Shown here one piece after another: positions 8,277-16,898 of a stretch of 51,604 nucleotides of DNA (positions are counted from its first letter, which is position 1; each line of letters starts with the position of its first letter). The stretch covers positions 1 through 51,604 of the forward strand of contig JAJFUT010000039.1 in NCBI GenBank assembly GCA_021372315.1. The letters run 5' to 3'. The notes beneath the pieces are model-generated. The model ran no database searches and was not told the DNA's origin. It worked only from the letters and a program-made list of their open reading frames with translations. This DNA comes from Methanobacteriota archaeon (GTDB lineage Archaea; Thermoplasmatota; Thermoplasmata; Methanomassiliicoccales; UBA472). The position numbers and the translations under genes were made by a program.

Positions 8277-8950
8277 TTGACCCTGACCTCGACCTCGCTT
8301 CCGTCGTTCAGACCGAGCGTCCTTCTCAGGTGGTACTTGCACAGCACCTCAAGGACGTCGTCGTAGTGGGACCTGGTAGGCAGGACGATGGCGCACTCGA
8401 CGTTCTGTATCGTCGCCTTGTGGCATTCGACGTCACCGAACGTCCTTCCGTTGCGCTCGAACCCCTTGACGACGATCGGTTTGGCCTTCTTCACCGTCTG
8501 GACCTTGTGGAGCTCGTTCGCAGGGACCTTCACGTTGAGAGTCCCCTCGTAAGGGGTGAAGCCCAGCTTCTCGCTGAACTGCTCGATGTAGCCAGGCTGC
8601 GTTACGTAGTACTGGCCCTCGCCCATCCCGGTGATGACGGTCCCCTTGATGGCGACCTCGTCCCTCATCTCGAATATGCGCTGGTACTCGCTGTACTCCT
8701 TCCTCAGCAGGTCGACGCCCTTCTGCGTCAGCTTGATCCTCTGCCTTCGTGCGCCGAGGTCCCTGCTGATGAGCCCCTCGTCCAGCAATTCTAAGATTCT
8801 CTTCGATGCGGACTGCTGGCTCATCGTCAGCATTTCGCCCAGCTCTCTCGAGGAGATGATGACATAGTCATGCATTCCCCCCATCAACGCGATTCGTCTA
8901 AGGGCCAGGATGAATTTCTCATCACCCTCCGACTGCGAGATCTCGGACAT
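8267..8950 (-). CDS. ribK: CTP-dependent riboflavin kinase with HTH domain
   Basis: This 227-residue protein has an N-terminal winged helix-turn-helix (about 10-85, SSRELGEMLTMSQQSASKRILELLDEGLI) and a C-terminal archaeal riboflavin kinase domain (DUF120, about 95-227) with GMGEGQYYVTQPGYIEQFSEKL and PYEGTLNVKV. The kinase makes FMN from riboflavin using CTP; the HTH part probably makes it also an FMN-responsive regulator, as in other archaeal HTH-RFK proteins. The ATG at 8950 fits a TATA box at 8968-8975 (leaderless); a TTG two codons earlier is less likely. It converges on purQ with no gap. Confidence 0.92.
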   Translation of the reverse strand: MSEISQSEGDEKFILALRRIALMGGMHDYVIISSRELGEMLTMSQQSASKRILELLDEGLISRDLGARRQRIKLTQKGVDLLRKEYSEYQRIFEMRDEVAIKGTVITGMGEGQYYVTQPGYIEQFSEKLGFTPYEGTLNVKVPANELHKVQTVKKAKPIVVKGFERNGRTFGDVECHKATIQNVECAIVLPTRSHYDDVLEVLCKYHLRRTLGLNDGSEVEVRVNLI

Positions 8951-8967
8951 GAGCAACGCCTCTACGG

Positions 8968-8975
8968 GTATTTAC
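8968..8975 (-). promoter_or_regulatory. TATA box for ribK
   Basis: GTAAATAC on the minus strand lies about 22 bases before the ribK ATG, fitting a leaderless start. Confidence 0.4.
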
Positions 8976-9040
8976 TCCCCTATTGGTGAGCGATGCTCTA
9001 ATCAAAAAAGGCTCATTTAATGGTTTCCTGAATCTCGTTC

Positions 9041-9057
9041 GGAAGGCACGGCCTTCC
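9041..9057 (-). terminator. Hairpin downstream of the MtaA-like gene
   Basis: GGAAGGC and GCCTTCC form a perfect 7-bp stem around a 3-base loop, 20 bases after the minus-strand stop at 9078. No T-tract follows directly, so its role as terminator is uncertain. Confidence 0.4.
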
Positions 9058-9077
9058 AACAGGTGCCGGATGCAAGC

Positions 9078-10103
9078 TCACGGCCGCTTCGCGGACATCT
9101 TGACCGTGTTGGCCATGGCCCTCATGTTGGCGAGCGGCGTCCTAGGAGCGAACCCACAGCCAGGCGCTACAACGTCCGTCCCTTTCCTCATCGCGTCCAT
9201 CGTCTCGTATTCGACATCGGACGTCCTCTTAGAGAGGAGCGTGGTCGTCGGGCTGACGTTGCCGATGCAGGCGGCCCTCCCCTTGAGCAGCATCGACACG
9301 TACCTCATGTCCATGCACTGGTCGACGCTGACGCCGCCGAAGCCGCAATCGGCCATCATGTCGAGGTCCCTCGAGGTGTCGCCGCATATGTGCAGGACGG
9401 ACCTGGACCCGTCGAAGGCGATCCGCTCGGCGATCGCTCTTTGGTATGGCAATGCGAACGAACGGTACTGCTCCGGGGAGAGAATGTCCCCGCTGGACGT
9501 GGCGTCGGTGAGGGCGATAACGTCCGCACCGGCACGAATGGCCTCGTCGATGAACGAGACGCACCATTCCGTCGCGCTCTCCAGCATTCGGACGATCAAT
9601 TCCGGCTCGACCACGACGTCGATCATGGCACGATCGATCCCACGTAGCTGGCACGACAGCATGAAAGGTCCTGTGACGCCGCATATCACAGGTGTGCCCC
9701 TGAGATCAGGGTCCTCCTTGAGCTCACGTATCGCGGCGAGGAGCATTGGCGACCTTCCGTCGCGGAGCGGGTCGGGGACATCGATGTCGAGTCGAGCGTC
9801 CGATGGGAAGACCGGGGCAATGACGGCCGGCTGGCGGTCGATGCGCTCCATGCCGGTCCTCGCGCCAAAGGCCGATGCGTCGACGGTGACGTCGAACGGG
9901 ACCCTGACGCTCTCGATCCCCGCGAACGTATGGGACGCCTTCGCCAGCCTGGCCATGGCCCTTGGCTCGATGTGTGCCTCGGGCCACCATGCCTGGGCCT
10001 TCTCCATCAGCTCTACGGTGCCGGTCTGCAGAGGCGACGCGCAGGGGACCCTGTCTACGGACGTTCGGTCCAGCGCTCCGAAGAGCCTCTCCTTCTCCGT
10101 CAT
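9078..10103 (-). CDS. MtaA/MtbA-like methylcobamide:CoM methyltransferase (URO-D superfamily)
   Basis: This 341-residue protein belongs to the uroporphyrinogen decarboxylase superfamily branch that includes MtaA, MtbA and CmuA. Those enzymes move a methyl group from a corrinoid protein to coenzyme M. The zinc ligands of that branch are visible: His238 and Cys240 in LHICGDT, and Cys316 in APGCGFAPRTPL. CGVTGPFMLS and SPEQYRSFALPY also match. No corrinoid protein or substrate-specific methyltransferase is adjacent, so the substrate cannot be told. It stands divergent to the methanogenesis marker 8 gene. A role outside methanogenesis is possible. Confidence 0.85.
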   Translation of the reverse strand: MTEKERLFGALDRTSVDRVPCASPLQTGTVELMEKAQAWWPEAHIEPRAMARLAKASHTFAGIESVRVPFDVTVDASAFGARTGMERIDRQPAVIAPVFPSDARLDIDVPDPLRDGRSPMLLAAIRELKEDPDLRGTPVICGVTGPFMLSCQLRGIDRAMIDVVVEPELIVRMLESATEWCVSFIDEAIRAGADVIALTDATSSGDILSPEQYRSFALPYQRAIAERIAFDGSRSVLHICGDTSRDLDMMADCGFGGVSVDQCMDMRYVSMLLKGRAACIGNVSPTTTLLSKRTSDVEYETMDAMRKGTDVVAPGCGFAPRTPLANMRAMANTVKMSAKRP

Positions 10104-10154
10104 CGCCGCGATCGTATCAACCCCGTTCTCATTACCTGAAGGCTGAATTACAAT

Positions 10155-10164
10155 CTTTATCTAT
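10155..10164 (+). promoter_or_regulatory. TATA box for the marker 8 gene
   Basis: CTTTATCTAT is centred about 34 bases before the ATG at 10194 in the 90-base divergent region with the MtaA-like gene. Confidence 0.45.
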
Positions 10165-10193
10165 GCCTTCCTTAATCACAAGGGTCGATCATT

Positions 10194-11012
10194 ATGGCAA
10201 AGCACGTGATGGAAGCTATGGGCATGTCGAGGGTCGTCATCGTCGACGGCAAGGTCGTCGAGGTCAGCGAGCCCCGGGTCCGTTACTGTCCATTGTTCCA
10301 CAAGCACCGCGGCATCGAGGAGATCGACGCCGACGTCGTGCGCGATAACATCGAGTTCAGGATCAGAGACTTCGGCATGTGCGCACCGAACAGGAAGATG
10401 AGGATGAGGGACTTCCTCTCGTTCGGCGTCTCTGAGCTGCTGGGCATGTCGGTCTCGAAAGGACTTCTCGATTGCGCCGTCATCGCCTGCGACGGCGCTG
10501 GAACTGTCATCATCGATGAGCCTGAGATGATACAGGGGATCGGCGGAAGGATATCCGGCCTGGTCGAGACGTCCCCGATACCCGAGGTAATAGAGGCGAT
10601 AGGCGCGAACAGGGTGCTGGACCCGCTGACCGCTAAGATGGACATGTTCCTCGGGGCGATGAGGGCCGAGGCCATGGGATATCAGAGGATCGGCGTGACG
10701 GTCGCCCTGGCGAAGGACGCCGAGAGCATAAGGCACGAGCTCGGCTCTAGCGCCGTCATATTCGCAGTGCACACGTCGGGCCTCTCCGAGGAGGACGCCC
10801 GTTCGATCTTCGACCACAGCGACATCGTGACCGCCTGCGCGTCCAAGGCCGTGAGGGCCGAGGCCGAGAGGAGGGGGGCCATGAAGGTAGGGAACAAGGT
10901 CCCTATTTTCGCCGTGACCGAAATAGGAAGGAAGATACTTGAGACGAGGCTTGAGCAGATAGGGTACATGCAGCCCGAAGGGGCGGACGACCCGCCGAGG
11001 CCGCTCATCTAG
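10194..11012 (+). CDS. Methanogenesis marker protein 8 (DUF2099)
   Basis: This 272-residue protein matches the DUF2099 family, found in methanogens and used as a methanogenesis marker; its biochemical role is unknown. Visible landmarks are VVEVSEPRVRYCPLFHKHRGIEEID, FGMCAPNRK, FLSFGVSELL, the glycine-rich segment IQGIGGRISGLVETSPIPEVI and a C-terminal FAVTEIGRKI. Length is normal for the family. Its presence is the strongest sign that the host is a methanogen. The TAG stop overlaps the TAG stop of the convergent PIN gene within one CTAG. Confidence 0.9.
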   Translation: MAKHVMEAMGMSRVVIVDGKVVEVSEPRVRYCPLFHKHRGIEEIDADVVRDNIEFRIRDFGMCAPNRKMRMRDFLSFGVSELLGMSVSKGLLDCAVIACDGAGTVIIDEPEMIQGIGGRISGLVETSPIPEVIEAIGANRVLDPLTAKMDMFLGAMRAEAMGYQRIGVTVALAKDAESIRHELGSSAVIFAVHTSGLSEEDARSIFDHSDIVTACASKAVRAEAERRGAMKVGNKVPIFAVTEIGRKILETRLEQIGYMQPEGADDPPRPLI

Positions 11013-11365
11013 AAATCATCGAGGAACAAGTGGTTCTTGGACCTGAGAAATATCGTTCGAATGCCTGCCTGGCGCAGCTTCTTCTGCAGCGGGAAGTCGT
11101 TGGTGACCACGTACGCGCCTAGTTCCTGAGCGGCCTGTATGACGCCAGCGTCCCCCTGCGTCTGCATCTCGTAGACCTTGTACTTGCTCGCCAGTGCCAG
11201 CGCCGACCTCGCGTGCTTGCTCTTCGACCTCTTTAGCTCGCCGATGACCGGCCCGGGCACGAATATCTCGCACTCGCCGAGCAATGACCTAAGACCCAGA
11301 TCGAGGTTGAAAGAAGACTCGAAGGGCATCAGAAGTGCGTTGGTGTCGAGCACGACGCGGTGCAT
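11009..11365 (-). CDS. PIN-domain ribonuclease-like protein (FCF1/Utp24-like)
   Basis: This 118-residue protein is a single PIN domain with the four acidic positions in place: Asp6 in VLDTNALL, Glu in IGELKR, Asp in QGDAGVIQAA and Asp in VTNDFPLQKKLRQ. Such domains cleave RNA. It lies 6 bases after aIF2 gamma, an arrangement seen in many archaea, where the linked PIN protein resembles Utp24/Fcf1 that acts in rRNA processing. That context argues against a VapC toxin, and no antitoxin is present. Confidence 0.85.
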   Translation of the reverse strand: MHRVVLDTNALLMPFESSFNLDLGLRSLLGECEIFVPGPVIGELKRSKSKHARSALALASKYKVYEMQTQGDAGVIQAAQELGAYVVTNDFPLQKKLRQAGIRTIFLRSKNHLFLDDF

Positions 11366-11371
11366 GCTCCC

Positions 11372-12595
11372 TCACTGAAGGATGCCGTACCCGATGAGGC
11401 GCCACTTGTTCGATATCTTCCTCGATATCGCGACGCGCTGCGACCTCTCGGCGCAAACGGGCAACTTGAGGGCTACATCGACGCTCTCGGCCCTGGCGCT
11501 GGTGACCACGCCGACCGTGGTGGCGGTCCCGACGCTGAGCATGAGCGGCTCGTTCGTCTTGATGCTCTCGACGGCGAGGTCCTCGGCGGCGCCGACGACA
11601 CGCTCGAGCAGGTGCGTAGACATCGTGAGCTTCTGCAGCATCGGCGGCAGCGTCCCTGGCCTTCCGATGACTCGGCCTGTCAGCCCATCGGACTTCGTCA
11701 TCGACGGGTCAAGCTGAGTTCCGATGGCGATGAGCCCGCCGGGCTTAGCCTTATGGATCTCGGTGTCGCCCACGTGCAGCGATACGATCGTGGTGGTGAT
11801 CCTCTCCCAGGAGGTCTTGCCTCCGGGCAGGTCGACCTTGCGGCCGGGCATGAGCTCGATCTCGTCTCCGATCTCGAGCCTTCCCTGGGTGATGGAGCCT
11901 CCGAGGACGCCTCCCTTGAGGTTCTTCGGCTCCGTTCCAGGCGTGTTGATGTCGAAGCTCCTCGCGACGTACATCCTCGCAGGCTTCTTGTCGTCCTGCT
12001 TCGGAGTCGGGATGTACTTCTCGATCGCTTCGATTAGCTTGTCGATATTGACGTCGTGATGCGCGGAGACCGGTATGATCGGCGCGTTCTCCGCTATCGT
12101 ACCTTTAACAAAGGCCTTGATCTCCTTGAAGTTCTCAAGTGCCTCTTCCTTGGTGACTATGTCGATCTTGTTCTGGACGATGATGATCTTCTCGACGCCG
12201 ATGATCGTCAGCGCCATGAGATGCTCCTTCGTCTGGGGTTGCGGGCATTTCTCGTTCGCGGCGACGAGCAATAGGGCACCGTTCATCATGGCCGCCCCGG
12301 AGAGCATGGTCGCCATGAGGGTCTCGTGCCCTGGCGCATCGACGAACGATACGGCGCGCAGGACCTCGGGCTTGCCTCCGCAGAGGCATTCGGCCTTGGA
12401 TGTGTATGAGCCGCAGTCGGGGCATTTGTAGAAAACCACGTCCGCATAACCGAGCCTGATGGAGATCCCTCTCTTGACCTCCTCGGAGTGACGGTCTGTC
12501 CAAGCCCCGCTAAGGGCCTTGGTCAGCGTTGTCTTTCCATGATCGACGTGACCGATCATTCCGATGTTGATTTCGGGCTGGCGGACTGATTTCAT
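11372..12595 (-). CDS. Translation initiation factor 2 subunit gamma
   Basis: This 407-residue GTPase is the core subunit of archaeal IF2, which binds initiator Met-tRNA and GTP. It has the G1 motif [10 protein letters not shown], a zinc knuckle (CPDC ... CLCGG), DAPGH (G3) and NKID (G4), then domains 2 and 3 of the EF-Tu type. The ATG at 12595 gives the standard N-terminus [20 protein letters not shown]; the longer frame to 12661 lies inside S6e. It follows S6e after 10 bases and precedes the PIN gene, forming an archaeal translation operon. Confidence 0.97.
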   Translation of the reverse strand: MKSVRQPEINIGMIGHVDHGKTTLTKALSGAWTDRHSEEVKRGISIRLGYADVVFYKCPDCGSYTSKAECLCGGKPEVLRAVSFVDAPGHETLMATMLSGAAMMNGALLLVAANEKCPQPQTKEHLMALTIIGVEKIIIVQNKIDIVTKEEALENFKEIKAFVKGTIAENAPIIPVSAHHDVNIDKLIEAIEKYIPTPKQDDKKPARMYVARSFDINTPGTEPKNLKGGVLGGSITQGRLEIGDEIELMPGRKVDLPGGKTSWERITTTIVSLHVGDTEIHKAKPGGLIAIGTQLDPSMTKSDGLTGRVIGRPGTLPPMLQKLTMSTHLLERVVGAAEDLAVESIKTNEPLMLSVGTATTVGVVTSARAESVDVALKLPVCAERSQRVAISRKISNKWRLIGYGILQ

Positions 12596-12605
12596 CAAAT
12601 TTGCC

Positions 12606-13007
12606 TCACTGCTTCGGGGCTTCATCTTTCTTGACGATGAGGTCCTCGATCGGCTTGGCACCCAATGCAGTGATCTTCATGTTCAGCTGGACTGTGTCGG
12701 GGGCGATCGCGTTTCCGCGGAAGGACTTCTTCTTCCTGAGTCCGTCCTCCGGGGTGTTGAATCCGTGACCAGCGGTCACGAGTAGCTTCTTCCTGCGGGG
12801 GCCCGGCAGGTCCCTGCGCATCGGGAATCCGTCCTTGTCGCTTCCACCGGTGACCTGAAGCTTGTAGCCCGGGAGACCGACGAAGATACCGTCAACGATA
12901 TCTCCGATCTTCTTGCCGATAAGAGAGTTAGCGTGGTGGCCAGTGACATCGACCTGGTAGGACTTACCAGATTTTCCGTCGTTAATGACTGCTTTGAACT
13001 CGACCAT
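12606..13007 (-). CDS. rps6e: 30S ribosomal protein S6e
   Basis: This 133-residue protein matches archaeal S6e: [62 protein letters not shown] is the conserved S6e core, including the basic [13 protein letters not shown] segment. It is the first gene of the S6e, aIF2 gamma, PIN operon. A ribosome site AAGGTGAT precedes the ATG. Confidence 0.97.
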   Translation of the reverse strand: MVEFKAVINDGKSGKSYQVDVTGHHANSLIGKKIGDIVDGIFVGLPGYKLQVTGGSDKDGFPMRRDLPGPRRKKLLVTAGHGFNTPEDGLRKKKSFRGNAIAPDTVQLNMKITALGAKPIEDLIVKKDEAPKQ

Positions 13008-13044
13008 ATAATCACCTTAGAGTATCCGCCCTAATGTAGTTCCC

Positions 13045-13055
13045 CTTAAATAATT
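13045..13055 (-). promoter_or_regulatory. TATA box for the S6e operon
   Basis: AATTATTTAAG on the minus strand is about 43 bases before the S6e ATG, leaving a leader of about 15-20 bases that holds the GGTGAT ribosome site. Confidence 0.5.
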
Positions 13056-13186
13056 TTTCATTCGTGCCCTTTCTGGACATTTATAAGGGGATATGCGAAC
13101 GCTTGGGCATCTGGGTCCTTGCATATAAGGCAATGCATGTTAAATCGGAAGGGCTTCGGAGGATGATGTTCGATGACATCTCATGC

Positions 13187-13417
13187 CTACAATAGGATAA
13201 GCGCGATGAAGAACAGCAGCACCAGCACCACCTTCACCACCTGCTGCCATAGGGGCGCGCCCTCTCCCTTCTCTTCGGTCGCCGGTTCGTTGATCCCTCG
13301 GTCCAGACCGAGCCTCGTTTGGTAGGGCGAGTAGATGTTGGCGTTACAGTAGGGGCAATAGAGCCTCTCCTTCGATACGGTCCTCCCGCAGCGAGGGCAA
13401 CGGATCCTCAAGAACAT
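13187..13417 (-). CDS. Small zinc-ribbon membrane protein
   Basis: This 76-residue protein has an N-terminal zinc ribbon (RCPRCGRTVSKERLYCPYC, two CxxC knuckles) and one C-terminal membrane helix (VVKVVLVLLFFIALILL), with a short charged linker. It is probably tail-anchored with the zinc domain in the cytoplasm. The family is not recognised. It may be co-transcribed after aIF5B, whose stop lies 99 bases upstream in the direction of transcription. Confidence 0.75.
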   Translation of the reverse strand: MFLRIRCPRCGRTVSKERLYCPYCNANIYSPYQTRLGLDRGINEPATEEKGEGAPLWQQVVKVVLVLLFFIALILL

Positions 13418-13516
13418 GACGATGATATTCGGGCAAGCGATGATATTAGTTCTGCTCCCCCGGAAGATGAAATGAAGCGCAAGAAGCGAGAAGGGGATGC
13501 TTTGCCTTGCTATGGA

Positions 13517-15271
13517 TCACATGCCCCAGAACGGGTCCTGCCTGCGCTTGATCTGCTCGATCTCGTCCATGACCATCTTCTCGTCCGAGTTGAGGTTGTA
13601 GTCGTGCAGGTTCTTGTAATCGGATTCGTAGATGTCCACGTAAAGGACGTCCTCGACCATGATCTGCCTTCCGACGGTCGGTCCCTCGATCGCCACGGCG
13701 AGCTCCCCCCCGGCCATCCCTTCCTTCAGGGTCTCCTCGCCGGTCCTCAGGGACTTGATCTTGCCGATCTCCTTCCCGTCCTTGTCGATGACGTTCTGAC
13801 CGTTCCTGATTCGACCGGCCAGTACCCTGACGCCGACGATCGCGGGCTTGCTCACCCTGAACACGCAGTTCGGAAGGATCTTGAACTTGCCGGGGAAGGA
13901 CGTCAGCGCACGCTTGGCCTCCTCGGCCTTGCGGCTCTCCTCGGTGACGTACCTCTGATAGTCGTCGATGAGGCCGTAAACGACGTTGTTCATGAAGACC
14001 TTGCCATCGTAGTTCGGGAGCGCGTCCTTCGCGTCCGGTAGGAGGGCGACGTTGAAGGCCAGCAAGATCTTGTGCATCGGGTCCGTGTATGATGATACCT
14101 CGATGATGTCCCTCCTCGAGATGTCCCCGACCTCGTACTTGTGAATTGGTATAGATGCCTTTTCGGCCTCGAAGGCCAACGCCTCCAGGGAACCGATGGC
14201 GTCGGCCTTGATCATTATCCCCGCCTCCTGCGTCGGGATCGTGACCTTGGCCTCCTGCTGTATCTCTTCGATGACCTCGTTCATGTTCCCGCCGGATATG
14301 ACCCGGAAGGGGGCTCCGGCAACGACTCCGTCCAGCGTCTGACAGTTGACCTTGATGCCGGCTGCCGCGGATATCTCCTTGACCGAGTCGAAGCGGTCCC
14401 TCGGGTCGCGGATCTCGTCCAGCGGCTTCGGTTTGAGTATGGCCTTGACCTTCGTGATGAGGGGTTTCCCGCTCTTGGTGCCGAGCGCGACCGTGTCCCC
14501 CCTCTTGAGGGTGCCTGAGTAGATGATCACGTCCAGCGTCTGTCCTAGGCCTTTCTCCTCCTTGACCTCGAGGATGGTGCCCTTCGCCGGACCTTCCTCC
14601 GTGTTGAGCTCCTCCTCAAGGAACCTCTGGGCGAGGCCTATCAGTACCAATAGCAGATCTGGTATCCCCTCACCGGTCTTCGCCGAGACAGGGATGAGCG
14701 CGATGTTCTTGGTGAAATCCTCTATGCGGTCGTACCGATCGGACGACAGGCCCTCCATGCTGAGCCTGCCGATGATCTCGTACATCCTGTTGTTCAGGCG
14801 GTCCCTGACCTCATCGTTCTGTTTCTTCTCGGAGAGGATGAACGGTTGCTTCGGGCTCGATATCCATCCGTCAACGAGGTCGATCTTGTTCATCGCGATG
14901 ACGAAAGGCGTCTTGAAGCGGCGGAGGATGTTGATCGATTCTATCGTCTGAGGTTTCAGGCCCTCGTTGATGTCGATGACGAGGACGGCGATATCGGCTA
15001 GCGAGCCACCCCTCGCCCTTAGAGAAACGAACGATTGGTGACCAGGGGTGTCGATGAAAAGCAACCCGGGCACGGAGAACTTCTTAGCGCCCATGAGCTT
15101 GGCGCAGACCTCGTTGATGTGCTCGAGAGGCACCTCCGTCGCGCCGATATGCTGGGTGATGAACCCCGCCTCCCTTGCGGAGACCGTCGTGCCACGGATA
15201 TAGTCCAGTAGACTGGTCTTGCCGTGGTCGACATGACCCAGAACGCTCACGATCGGCTGCCTGATGCTCAT
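13517..15271 (-). CDS. infB: Translation initiation factor IF-2 / aIF5B
   Basis: This 584-residue GTPase of the IF2/eIF5B family promotes ribosomal subunit joining. The G domain starts right at the N-terminus ([22 protein letters not shown]), with DTPGH and NKIDL following; the archaeal insert VPLEHINEVCAKL is present. Domains II-IV follow, with the long helix reaching the C-terminal domain. The ATG at 15271 fits a TATA box 28 bases upstream, so the mRNA is probably leaderless. Length is normal for archaeal aIF5B, which lacks the bacterial N-terminal extension. Confidence 0.97.
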   Translation of the reverse strand: MSIRQPIVSVLGHVDHGKTSLLDYIRGTTVSAREAGFITQHIGATEVPLEHINEVCAKLMGAKKFSVPGLLFIDTPGHQSFVSLRARGGSLADIAVLVIDINEGLKPQTIESINILRRFKTPFVIAMNKIDLVDGWISSPKQPFILSEKKQNDEVRDRLNNRMYEIIGRLSMEGLSSDRYDRIEDFTKNIALIPVSAKTGEGIPDLLLVLIGLAQRFLEEELNTEEGPAKGTILEVKEEKGLGQTLDVIIYSGTLKRGDTVALGTKSGKPLITKVKAILKPKPLDEIRDPRDRFDSVKEISAAAGIKVNCQTLDGVVAGAPFRVISGGNMNEVIEEIQQEAKVTIPTQEAGIMIKADAIGSLEALAFEAEKASIPIHKYEVGDISRRDIIEVSSYTDPMHKILLAFNVALLPDAKDALPNYDGKVFMNNVVYGLIDDYQRYVTEESRKAEEAKRALTSFPGKFKILPNCVFRVSKPAIVGVRVLAGRIRNGQNVIDKDGKEIGKIKSLRTGEETLKEGMAGGELAVAIEGPTVGRQIMVEDVLYVDIYESDYKNLHDYNLNSDEKMVMDEIEQIKRRQDPFWGM

Positions 15272-15293
15272 AATTGTTGGATTAAGGAAACCC

Positions 15294-15303
15294 TATATGT
15301 ATT
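15294..15303 (-). promoter_or_regulatory. TATA box for aIF5B
   Basis: AATACATATA on the minus strand is centred about 28 bases before the ATG at 15271, consistent with a leaderless mRNA. Confidence 0.55.
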
Positions 15304-15340
15304 TTCCTTAGAGAGATGGACCCATAGGCGTTGCTGGAGG

Positions 15341-15370
15341 AAAACAAAAGATAAGAAAGGGAAGAAATTG
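15341..15370 (-). terminator. Pyrimidine-rich terminator after ndk
   Basis: On the minus strand the 3' flank of ndk is a long T/C-rich run with several groups of three or four T residues. It has no hairpin, as is usual for archaeal terminators, and separates the L7Ae-ndk operon from infB. Confidence 0.5.
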
Positions 15371-15387
15371 AACGAAAGTGTTTGTGC

Positions 15388-15840
15388 CTACTCGTAGAGC
15401 CACGGGTCGACGCTGCGCGTCCAGGACACCAGCTCGTAGTCGTTGAAGAACAGGTCGATCTCGCGCTTCGCCGACTCGACGGAATCGGAACCGTGAACGA
15501 TGTTCCTTCCCGTCTGCTGCGCGAAGTCCCCGCGGATCGTCCCGGGCATCGCATCCTTAGGATTCGTCTTGCCCATCATGACCCTGATGTCCGCAACGAT
15601 GTTCTCTCCCTCCCACACCATCGCCAGCACTGGGCCGGAGGTGATGTAGTCGATGAGACCGTTGAAGAAGCCCTTTCCCTTGTGCTCCCCGTAGTGCCTT
15701 TCGGCCAGCTCGCGTGGGATGCGCATGAGCTTCATGGCGACGGGCTTGTAGCCCTTGGCCTCGAAGCGGGCGACGATATCGCCCATGAGCCCGCGCTGGA
15801 CGGCGTCTGGCTTGAGCATCACGAACGTGCGCTCGATCAT
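15388..15840 (-). CDS. ndk: Nucleoside diphosphate kinase
   Basis: This 150-residue enzyme transfers the gamma phosphate between NTPs and NDPs. All family landmarks are present: [30 protein letters not shown], the catalytic-His motif [12 protein letters not shown] and the C-terminal [11 protein letters not shown]. The ATG at 15840 aligns with the family; the Arg-rich extension to 16017 is L24e read in another frame. It is the last gene of the conserved archaeal cluster L7Ae, S28e, L24e, ndk. It ends in TAG. Confidence 0.97.
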   Translation of the reverse strand: MIERTFVMLKPDAVQRGLMGDIVARFEAKGYKPVAMKLMRIPRELAERHYGEHKGKGFFNGLIDYITSGPVLAMVWEGENIVADIRVMMGKTNPKDAMPGTIRGDFAQQTGRNIVHGSDSVESAKREIDLFFNDYELVSWTRSVDPWLYE

Positions 15841-15844
15841 CGGC

Positions 15845-16186
15845 TCACGCCTTGGTCTCTTCCGCAGGCTTCTCGGCCTTGGCCTTCTTCGCTGCCGCCG
15901 GCTTCTTCTTCGCCGACTTGGGCTCCTCTGCCTTGACCGTCTCCTCTGCAGGCTTCTCTTCCGCTGCCTTAGGTTCGACGTGCTTCTCGGCCTTGGCGTA
16001 CATCTTGGTCTGCGCATATGCGCGGGTCCATTCGGTGGTACGCGGGACGCGGCCTAGCTCGATCATGTTCTTCTTGCACTTGTTGGTGCAGAACATGTAT
16101 ACCGTTCCGTCCTTCTTGACGTACATCTTGCCCGTTCCAGGCTCGATGTTCGCTCCGCAGAAGGAACATAGCTTTTGCTCAACCAT
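15845..16186 (-). CDS. rpl24e: 50S ribosomal protein L24e with Ala/Lys/Glu tail
   Basis: The first 60 residues match archaeal L24e: the Cys4 zinc site ([34 protein letters not shown]) and the basic segment [13 protein letters not shown] further 50 residues of Ala, Lys, Glu and Pro follow, roughly doubling the usual archaeal length of about 55-70. The start ATG at 16186 is preferred over the ATG at 16192 because GGAGG then stands 8 bases away rather than 2. It lies between S28e and ndk in one operon. Confidence 0.93.
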   Translation of the reverse strand: MVEQKLCSFCGANIEPGTGKMYVKKDGTVYMFCTNKCKKNMIELGRVPRTTEWTRAYAQTKMYAKAEKHVEPKAAEEKPAEETVKAEEPKSAKKKPAAAKKAKAEKPAEETKA

Positions 16187-16203
16187 TGTCATTCCTCCTA
16201 AGT

Positions 16204-16422
16204 TCAGCGGATCGAGAGCTTCCTTGCTTCTCTGGAAGTCTCACGGAGCATCAGGATGTCGCCCATGCGGACGGGACCCATGATGTTGCGGGTGATGATA
16301 CGGCCCTTGTCGCGTCCATCGAGCACACGGACCTTGACCTGGGTTGCTTCTCCGGTCATACCAGTGCGTCCGATGATCTCAACGACCTCAGAAGGGATGC
16401 TGTTTCCCTCATCTTCTGCCAT
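16204..16422 (-). CDS. rps28e: 30S ribosomal protein S28e
   Basis: This 72-residue OB-fold protein matches S28e: [60 protein letters not shown] is conserved throughout, ending at the family-typical basic tail. It follows L7Ae after 14 bases and precedes L24e. Confidence 0.97.
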   Translation of the reverse strand: MAEDEGNSIPSEVVEIIGRTGMTGEATQVKVRVLDGRDKGRIITRNIMGPVRMGDILMLRETSREARKLSIR

Positions 16423-16436
16423 TATTCACACCACAC

Positions 16437-16808
16437 TTACTTCTTAAGCTTCTTAACCTGGTCAACAAGGTTGTCCAAGACTGGCTTTCCCTTTCCGGCA
16501 TCTAGGATCGCGATCGACGCGGTCGGCTTCGACAGTCCGCATGCGTTCCCCAGCTCGGCCTTGCTCGGCACGTAGACGTATGGCACGTTGCGCTCCTCGC
16601 ATAGGTAGGGCATGTGGGCCAGGATCTCTGGTGGCTGGACGTCCTCGGCCATGACGATGAGCACGGTCTCGCCGCGCTCGATCAGCTTCGTGACCTCGTT
16701 TGTCCCCTTCTTGATCTTGCCAGAGTCGCGAGCGAGCTCGACGACCTCGTAGGCCTTGTCCTGCAATTCCTTGGGCATCTCAAATTTAACGAAGATTGGC
16801 TTTGCCAT
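16437..16808 (-). CDS. rpl7ae: Ribosomal protein L7Ae
   Basis: This 123-residue K-turn-binding protein is part of the 50S subunit, of box C/D and H/ACA guide RNPs and of archaeal RNase P. The L7Ae/L30e/S12e fold signature is clear: KKGTNEVTKLIERGETVLIVMAEDVQPPEILAHMPYLCEERNVPYVYVPSKAELGNACG. It leads the four-gene operon L7Ae, S28e, L24e, ndk. GGAGG stands a few bases before the ATG. No clear K-turn was found in its leader, although autoregulation by L7Ae is known in archaea. Confidence 0.97.
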   Translation of the reverse strand: MAKPIFVKFEMPKELQDKAYEVVELARDSGKIKKGTNEVTKLIERGETVLIVMAEDVQPPEILAHMPYLCEERNVPYVYVPSKAELGNACGLSKPTASIAILDAGKGKPVLDNLVDQVKKLKK

Positions 16809-16888
16809 TCTTTAACCTCCTTCCGACGCTTTCACACGTCCTCATTATTCACGGGCTCAAAAGAGCAAAACGACACAAAGGAGTGGTC

Positions 16889-16898
16889 ATATAAAAGG
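16889..16898 (-). promoter_or_regulatory. TATA box for the L7Ae operon
   Basis: CCTTTTATAT on the minus strand lies about 85 bases before the L7Ae ATG, predicting a leader of about 55-60 bases. That is longer than most leaders in this window. Confidence 0.5.

Noticed and set aside
8983-10146. Long plus-strand open frame of 387 codons
   Set aside because: It is antisense to the MtaA-like gene, has Ser/Arg-rich low-quality protein sequence with no motif, and the minus-strand product is clearly real.
11009-11365. VapC toxin of a toxin-antitoxin pair
   Set aside because: The PIN gene has no antitoxin beside it and sits in the conserved S6e-aIF2 gamma-PIN operon.
15841-16017. Arg-rich N-terminal extension of nucleoside diphosphate kinase
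   Set aside because: It is the L24e tail read in another frame; the ATG at 15840 matches the family start.
16809-16890. K-turn in the L7Ae leader
   Set aside because: L7Ae autoregulation by a K-turn is known in archaea and several UGA triplets occur here, but I could not fit tandem G-A pairs with flanking stems.
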